From contig CM057828.1 of NCBI GenBank assembly GCA_030068075.1, forward strand, positions 109,784,699 to 109,848,698: 64,000 bases of DNA, read 5' to 3'. This DNA comes from Paguma larvata. Taxonomy: Eukaryota; Chordata; Mammalia; Carnivora; Viverridae. Positions within the stretch are counted from its first letter, which is position 1, and each line of letters opens with the position of its first letter. Below are positions 57,783-64,000 of this stretch, one piece after another. Both the position numbers and the translations under genes were made by a program. The notes beneath the pieces are model-generated. The model had not been told where the DNA came from. It saw only the letters and a list, made by a program, of their open reading frames with translations, and did no database searches.

Positions 57783-58129
57783 ACTAGTTCTATATTAATA
57801 GAAGTCAAACTGAATTAAGGGCAAAACACACTGAAAGGGATAAAATGAGAAATTATGTAATAATAGAGGAACAATCACCAAAAAAAAAAACAAACCAATG
57901 ATGAATTAGCTTGAGACATAGCATCAAAATATGCAAAGCAAAAATTGACATAATTGCATGGATAAATTGACAAATTTACATTCCTAGTTGAAGATTTTAG
58001 TAAACCTTTATAAGAAATGAATAAATCAAGCTGACAAAAACTAGTAAGGAAAATAGAAGATATGGTGGAAAATATTAAATTGCAATAACCTATAAAAAGA
58101 ATGAAAATGGGCGGAAAATTCTGATTGAA

Positions 58130-58505
58130 ATCGTTCCCACTGGGCTAAAATCAAGATATCAGCAGGGCTGTGTTCTGTCTGGTGGCTTTAGAAGAAAATC
58201 CATTTCTTTGCACTTTCCGGCTTCTAGAGGTCACATGCATTCCTTGGTTCATGGCACCTTCCTCCATCTTCAAAACCAGGTGTCTGACATCTGTAAAATT
58301 CTGACTGTCTTGCCTTTCTTTTTCGCTTCTAAGAACTCTTGTGATTATGTCAATTCTGCATAGATAATCAGGATCTTCTCCCCATCTCAAAATCCTTAAC
58401 TTAGTCATGCCTGCCAAGTCCCTTTTGCCATGTAAAGTAACATAAGCAGAGATTCCAGGACTAGCACACGGACATCTCCAAAGGGGTCATCATTCTGCCC
58501 ACCGC
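58130..58505 (-). mobile_element. LTR-like repeat (MaLR/MLT-type), antisense, partial
   Basis: 'ctaaaatcaagatatcagca', 'cttccggcttctagaggtca', 'gcaccttcctccatcttcaa' and 'ggggtcatcattctgcccac' match the same class as 5066-5556, also antisense. The polyadenylation end is missing on the left. Confidence 0.6.
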
Positions 58506-58790
58506 ACAAGCTATATAAAGTTGTGCACTATGCACATTAGAGACAAAGAGACACATTTCCAAGGCTGATTTAGATTCAGAAACTTCAAACCATATTCTTT
58601 CATCAGATGGTTTTGGGAATTCTTTCTGTTTTAGTGCTAAAATAGAAGTTTCAAAATAAGGTTTAGGTGAATTGGGTGAATTGTTAAGTGTAGCCAACCA
58701 TAATATAAAATAACCTAAAAGTTGCATGTAAGGGTTGCTCTGGAACCTCATTTCATAACTTACTCCTATTCACTGCATGATTTGTTCTCA
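58506..58790. other. Unclassified DNA
   Basis: Sequence between the LTR-like repeat and the next L1 block; nothing recognised. Confidence 0.3.
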
Positions 58791-60173
58791 CCTACAATAC
58801 TAGAGAATGTACCTTTGCTTACAAATGTGTGGACCACATTTTCTATCACCAAACATAAAATTAATATGGTTGAGCTAATAGTTTTATATAGAGGGCTATA
58901 TACCCTTCACATAAAAAATACACTTTCTTTTCACAAACTTTAGAATATTTCTGAGTATTAACTATGTACTAAATAACAAAGGAAACAATAAATTTTAAAG
59001 AATTGTTAACATATAGGAAATTCTCTAACCTGAATGAAATTAGAAGTCAACAATATAAAGATAGGGAAAATATGCTTGGAAACTTAAATAACATAAGCCA
59101 AAGAGGAAGTCACGCTATAAATTACAGTTAGTGCTAAACAGGAAAGAATATACTACATAATAAATTGCTAAAGTTATGACAGTGGCGAATGTGTAGCACA
59201 AAAATAACTGTATAAAAGAGCATATATTTAAAATAAGCCTGTGATTGTGTTAAGAAGCTAAGAGAGAGCTATAAAGTGAAGCCAGAAAATATAAAAGAAA
59301 AAAATAATTTTATAAATATTAAGCAAACACAAAGGAACAGTAGAGAGGATAAACAGAACCAAAAGCCGATGTTATGATAAAACCAATGAAAAATCAAGAT
59401 TTTTTAAAAACATAAATGACTACTGTGAACAAATTTGTGCTCTGAATTTAAATATTTAATTAAAATTTTCTTTAAAAAATCACAAAAATTAACCAAATGA
59501 AAAATTGGACAACATGAATAGTCAAATAGTCATTAAAGAGACTAAACTGGTAAACAAAACTCTCCTCCCTCACCAAAGAGTTATCAGGTACTGATGATTT
59601 TATGGAAGAGTGCTGTATCTTTAAGGTGCATATAATCTCCAACTTACATACATTATTTCAGGGAATTGGAAAAGAGGAAAAGCTACCAAGCTTAATTTTA
59701 ATCCTAGTGTGTTGTGGAGATCAGGGAAAATGTAACAAAAGAAAACTATAGATCCATTTCATTTATGAGCACAGCAGGAAAACATTCTAAATAAAATAGT
59801 AGCAAATCAGCTTCAGGAGTATTTATATTTAAGTTGGACTCATCTCAGAAATGGAAGGGTGACTTCAGAAGGAATTCTAAAATTTTTTGATGTAACTACA
59901 TTAAGAGATTAAGAAAATCTCTGTGATTATCTCAGTAATTCCAGAAAAAAAGCATATGTTAAAAAAATCAATTCATGTGATTTTTAAAAATCTTAGCAAA
60001 CTAGGAACAGAACTTAATATTCAAAACTTAGAATAATCATGCATATTGATGAAACTTTAAATGTGCTGTCATTAAAGTCAGGGACCAAATACGGATATTT
60101 CATATTAGATCTTCTAGACAATCCAATAGATGAACAAAAACATAAGAGGTACAAGAATTGTAAAGACCTGAAA

Positions 60174-60176
<3 letters not shown>

Positions 60177-60215
<39 letters not shown>
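60177..60215. repeat. (TA)n microsatellite
   Basis: About 19 uninterrupted TA units inside the old L1. Likely polymorphic and prone to cruciform formation. Confidence 0.97.
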
Positions 60216-60219
<4 letters not shown>

Positions 60220-60731
60220 CTAAATGTAATATTGTTTCTTATAGTAAACCAATAAAAATTCTAAAATTAATTTGAAACTTGGTCCAAAGTTTGGGATACA
60301 AGCTCAGCATAATAACATTCCAAATAACCCATTAGAGAAGCATCACATAAAACATACTTTTCCCAATGACAATAGAAACTATAATTTACCTAAGGACAAA
60401 TCCAACAGAGATGTACAAGACAATTAAAAAGAAAATAAAGCATCATTGAAGTAATGGGAATCTCAAATAAATGGAAGAGTCTCAAATAAATGGAGGAATC
60501 CATGTTTTTGGATTGGAAGATTTATTATAATAAAGAAAGCAATTGTTTGCAAACTATCTTATAAATTAAATGTAAAATCCAATTCCATTTAAAATATCAT
60601 CCCAGTTTTATGTAGAACTTGATAAATGTCCTTCATGTCCATGGTAGAGAAAAGAACAAGAATAGCTAAAATATATTTAAAGAACAAGCTGGGGAAGAGA
60701 GCAATACTTTTGACAAAATTATGCTGATTAA

Positions 60732-60934
60732 GGGGCATCTGGGTGGCTCAGGTGGTTAGCGTTTTGGCTCAGGCCATGATCTTATGGTCTATAGTTCAAG
60801 CCCCTGTGTTGGGCTCGGTACTGACAGCTCAGAGCCTGAATCCTACTTTAGATTCCGTGTCTCCCTTTCTCTGCCCCTCCTCCATTCACACTCTCTCTGT
60901 CTCTCAAAAATAAATAACATTAAATTTTTTTTAG
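60732..60934 (+). mobile_element. Carnivore SINE, with target duplication
   Basis: Head GGGGCATCTGGGTGGCTCAG to CTCAAAAATAAATAACATT. Duplication TTATGCTGATTAA (60719-60731) and TTATTCTGATTAA (60935-60947). The head region has lost a few bases relative to other copies. Confidence 0.94.
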
Positions 60935-61432
60935 TTATTCTGATTAATATGATTTTGGCACAGGGAGAGACAAGATACCCAATGGTATAAAATACAGAGC
61001 TCAGCCTCGTGTATACAGTGACACTTAGTATTTGTCAGGAGTTGTATTACTGCTCAGTGGAGTAATAAAATAGTGGTAGAAAAATTAGTTATCAATATGG
61101 AAAAAGATAAAACTTAATTCTTTGCTCATTCCTCAGGCTGAATTAAATACTAAATATGTAGAGCAGCATTCAAAAAATTTAGAACATGGTATTAAAATGT
61201 CATTAAAACTTGAAGATGGAGAGTGTTCTTAAACAACATGCAAAATAAATTAAGAAAGAATGATAAATTAGAATCTTTAAAATACTAAATTCCTTTAGAA
61301 AAAAGATACTGTAAAGTTAAGACAAAACACAGACTGAAAGAAGGTATCAATAATGCATATAATTGACAAAGGATCAGTTGCCAGAATATATAACGATTGC
61401 CTACAAATTAAAGAGAGAAAGAAAAAAAATAG

Positions 61433-61794
61433 TTCAATAAATATAGGCAAAGTATTCGGTGGGGGAACAGTGAAGAATTAATAAACAAAGCCTAGAGGAT
61501 TTTTAGGGCAGTGAAAATACTCTGTATGGCACTATAATGATAAGTAGATGCCGTTACACATTTGTCCAAACCTATGGGAGGTACACCACCAAGAGAGAAC
61601 CATAGTGTGAACCGTGGACTTTGGGTGATAATTAGGTCATCAGTGTAGCTTCCTCACTCATAACAAATGTACCACTTTTGAAGGGATGCTGATAATTAAT
61701 GTGTGGGTGCTGGTGTACATGGGAAGTCTCTGTAGCTTCCCTCAATTTCGTTGTGAACATTAAACTCCCCTAAAAGAACAGAGTCTTAATTTTT
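61433..61794 (+). mobile_element. L1 3' end nested in an older L1
   Basis: Contains 'cataacaaatgtaccacttt', 'ggtgtacatgggaagtctct' and 'cccctaaaagaacagagtct', the 3' UTR of a different L1 subfamily, inside ORF2 of the older copy. AAAAATAG occurs on both sides (61425-61432, 61795-61802). Confidence 0.75.
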
Positions 61795-62284
61795 AAAAAT
61801 AGACAAAGTTACATGAAACGGCAGTTTATAAAAGAGGATTACCTAATAACCGATAATCATGAAAAATCGTTCAACTTTTGCCAGTAATCAGAGAAATACA
61901 AAGTAAGAAGTTGCCATTTCACATCATGAGATTGGAAAAATATTTAAAGTCTGACAATACCAAATGGTGACTTCGATGTGGAGCAAGGAGAACTTTCAAA
62001 TATTTCTGGTGGAAATGTTAATTTGCACAAAATATTTGAAGAATGATTTGGCAACATCCATTAGAGATGAACAAAAGAAAGATAAACACCAGATTATCAA
62101 CAGCAGCTATCACCAGGGATGGATAGAAGTTAATAGCATCAGGAAGGGTACATAGGAGGCTTCCACTCCTTGAGCAATACTTAATTTCTTTAAAAAATAT
62201 GGATTAAATATGGTAATTTGTCAAATCTTATAAAACAAGGGGTATACATGTGTTTTCTCTTTTAATTTGTGAACTTACCTGGGT

Positions 62285-62420
62285 CTATTTATTCAAAATG
62301 AGCGCCTAGTGTATGCAAAACACTCTTTTAAGACCTGGAGATTGAGCATGGAACAAAAAAGAAAAATCTCCAGCCTCATAAAACTTATATTCTAGAGTGT
62401 TTAAAATATGTCATATTTTT
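62285..62420 (+). mobile_element. Old LINE 3' UTR-like fragment
   Basis: 'gtctatttattcaaaatgag', 'cgcctagtgtatgcaaaaca' and 'ctcataaaacttatattcta' resemble the ancient LINE tail type seen elsewhere in the window. Confidence 0.5.
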
Positions 62421-62669
62421 AAAAGGAAAAGACTAAGAGAATGATGAAGAAGCGGCTACAACGTTTTTGAGAAAGGTTGGTTGGCACTGTGTAGAGATTC
62501 CAGCTGTACTTGGTGATCATCAATTTATGGTGGTTAGAAATCTCTCCAGGAAACTGATTTTCTCTGGTGAGATTCAACTGTCAGATTGCAAGCAAGGAGG
62601 AAGAGCAACCAGATTGGTCCAAAGTTGAAGTTTTCGCCAGTTAGGGAAGTATAATTAAAAAGCAAAGGT
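62421..62669. other. Unclassified DNA
   Basis: Nothing recognised. Confidence 0.3.
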
Positions 62670-63608
62670 ACAGTAAGGATTCAGGGAAGATGGCAGAATA
62701 GAAAACATGGGAATGTGTGCTCCCACTTAGACAACAATTGCACTGGCAGAATCTATCCAATGTAACAGTGAAACAACTTCCAAGGGAAGACTTGGACAGT
62801 AAATTGTGGTTAAATTCAATCAATTTCAGCCCATAGCATGGTAGCAGCTACACATTTTCCACCTTCCCATCCTCCCAACCTCCCCAAATCACCTTCCCTG
62901 ATATTAGCAGGCACATATTTGTTCCTGAAGCAGCTTGCACAACGTTGAGTTGCTGGGGTGAACAATAAGAACTTTGTCCTTCAAATACTGGGGACCTGTG
63001 CATTGATTGCTGATTGTTGCTTCTGACCGCAGTGTGTAGACAAAGAGGCTGGCAGCCATTGTTACAAGCCCTTTGCCTCTGGCTGAAGTGACTTCCAGGG
63101 CATTTAAGTATCCAGTCACTCCCCCTCTTTTATTTTCCTCTTCATCCCCTGTTGGAAGCCAGACATTAAAGACTAGAATATTCAAAAGCAACTGCATATA
63201 CAGGGACCATTAGAAAGTTACCACACATATCCAGGGAAAGGTGAAGACTCAGAAAAGACCTGAGACGATCTTAAGTTTATACTTCAGGCTGACTCTCAGC
63301 ATCGAGACACCATACAAAAATCCAAAGAAAAAAAATTAAAGAAAAGATAAGAAAAAGGAAAGATTTTAAAAACGAGCAAACTTTGGGGAAAGGGAGGAAT
63401 ATGATTTGTAGAGTTGCCACATCATTAGAAGCAGACTTCCAGTTTTAAACAACTGGAACAACAAAATCACAAAAATACAAAGAAATAGGAAAGTATGATC
63501 CAAAGAGAGGAACAAAGCTATCCCAGGGGAAAACCAGATGGTAGACCTACTAAACAAAGATTTAAAACAACTGTCTTAAAGATGCCCAAGAGCTTTATTT
63601 GAAAAAAA
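62670..63608 (+). mobile_element. Old L1 5' end and start of ORF1 region
   Basis: 'ttcagggaagatggcagaat' is a typical start of old L1 5' UTRs. 'gtatgatccaaagagaggaa' and 'ccagatggtagacctactaa' with 'acaaagatttaaaacaactg' lie just upstream of ORF1 in old L1s. Decayed; interrupted by the SINE that follows. Confidence 0.65.
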
Positions 63609-63820
63609 TTTTTTTAACGTTTATTTATTTTTGAGAGACATAAAGACAGAGTGTGAGCAGGGGAGGGGCAGACACAGAGAGAGAGAGACAGAATCCGAAG
63701 CAGGCTCCAGGCTCTGAGCCATCAGCACAGAGCCCAACATGGGGCTCAAACCCACAGACTGTGAGATCATGACCTGAGCTGAAGTCGGCCACTCAACTGA
63801 CTGAGCCATCCAGATGCCCC
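63609..63820 (-). mobile_element. Carnivore SINE, antisense, with target duplication
   Basis: Tail at left, head complement ATCCAGATGCCCC at right. Duplication CCAAGAGCTTTA at 63586-63597 and 63821-63832. It disrupts the L1 5' region. Confidence 0.93.
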
Positions 63821-64000
63821 CCAAGAGCTTTAAAAAAGATGAGGAGAAAGCCAAGTAAACAATGAAAATATCTATCAAGAGATATAAAATAAAAAAAAAA
63901 AATTCTAGCTAGTATGTGGAAGCAACACAAGTGTCCAGATAAGCAAAGTGTACCTCAGAATAGTACTCAGCCTTGAAAATAAAGGAGGTTCTGACACACA
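63821..64000 (+). mobile_element. L1 fragments at the right edge
   Basis: L1 5'-region sequence resumes to about 63885, followed by an A-rich run. From about 63900 the sequence is the end of ORF2 ('gtggaagcaacacaagtgtc', 'gtactcagccttgaaaataa'). So a 5' part is joined to a 3' part, either by internal deletion or by two separate copies. It continues past the window. Confidence 0.6.

Larger units (their letters stand above)
57143..62260 (+). mobile_element. Old L1 ORF2 region, split into several pieces
   Basis: ORF2-derived blocks appear in order along about 5 kb: 'caactatatacttctcataa' (57216), 'gttctatattaatagaagtc' (57788), 'catcaaaatatgcaaagcaa' (57920), 'tagatccatttcatttatga' (59750), 'ccagaatatataacgattgc' (61381) and 'cagtttataaaagaggatta' (61822). 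Inserts at 57319, 58130, 60732 and 61433 split it. No frame is intact. Confidence 0.8.

Overview
The window looks like a gene-poor stretch of a carnivoran nuclear genome, most likely a cat-family (feliform) species. The main clue is about 17 copies of a tRNA-derived carnivore SINE. Its head reads GGGGCGCCTGGGTGGCTCAG; a CT-rich stretch and a CAAAAATAAATAAA-type tail follow, which is the feliform rather than the canid form. Carnivore-type L1 3' ends, L2, MIR, MER5A and Tigger1 copies, AT-rich composition and CpG depletion also fit a mammal. I found no exon set, CpG-island promoter, tRNA or rRNA gene that I could defend. The longest open frames lie in L1 or Tigger remnants or look like chance frames.

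Layout. 1-4400: mostly unclassified AT-rich DNA with MIR and L2 tails and one old repeat. 4425-5556: two LTR-like repeats facing each other, one split by a SINE. 5.5-18 kb: sparse SINEs, MIRs and L2, plus a nested block at 7.9-9.4 kb that holds an L1 with a 5' inversion. 18.2-21.8 kb: L2, an old L1 ORF2 region and an antisense L1 3' end. 21.8-25.6 kb: largely unclassified DNA. 25.6-30.5 kb: antisense old L1 hit by a small DNA transposon, a 100-base poly(A) retrocopy, an unclassified insert and SINEs. 31.7-33.4 kb: L2 and MER5A. 33.7-38.8 kb: two L1 insertions with recognisable target-site duplications; the first carries a retrocopied mRNA 3' end and a 124-bp inverted repeat. 39-45 kb: SINEs, MIRs and another retrocopy. 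45.38-47.76 kb: a nearly full-length dead Tigger1 DNA transposon. 48-56 kb: old repeats around unclassified DNA, including a small CpG-retaining block. 56-64 kb: a large, repeatedly interrupted old L1 landscape.

No genes work together here. The story is layered insertion history, with L1 machinery as the common agent for L1s, SINEs and mRNA retrocopies and with older cut-and-paste elements beside them. The most unusual object is the SINE-derived hairpin at 34964-35224. It joins a retrocopied mRNA end and may record template switching or fold-back synthesis during insertion. I saw no sign of a new functional gene system. Family names come from recognising consensus features by eye, not from a database search.
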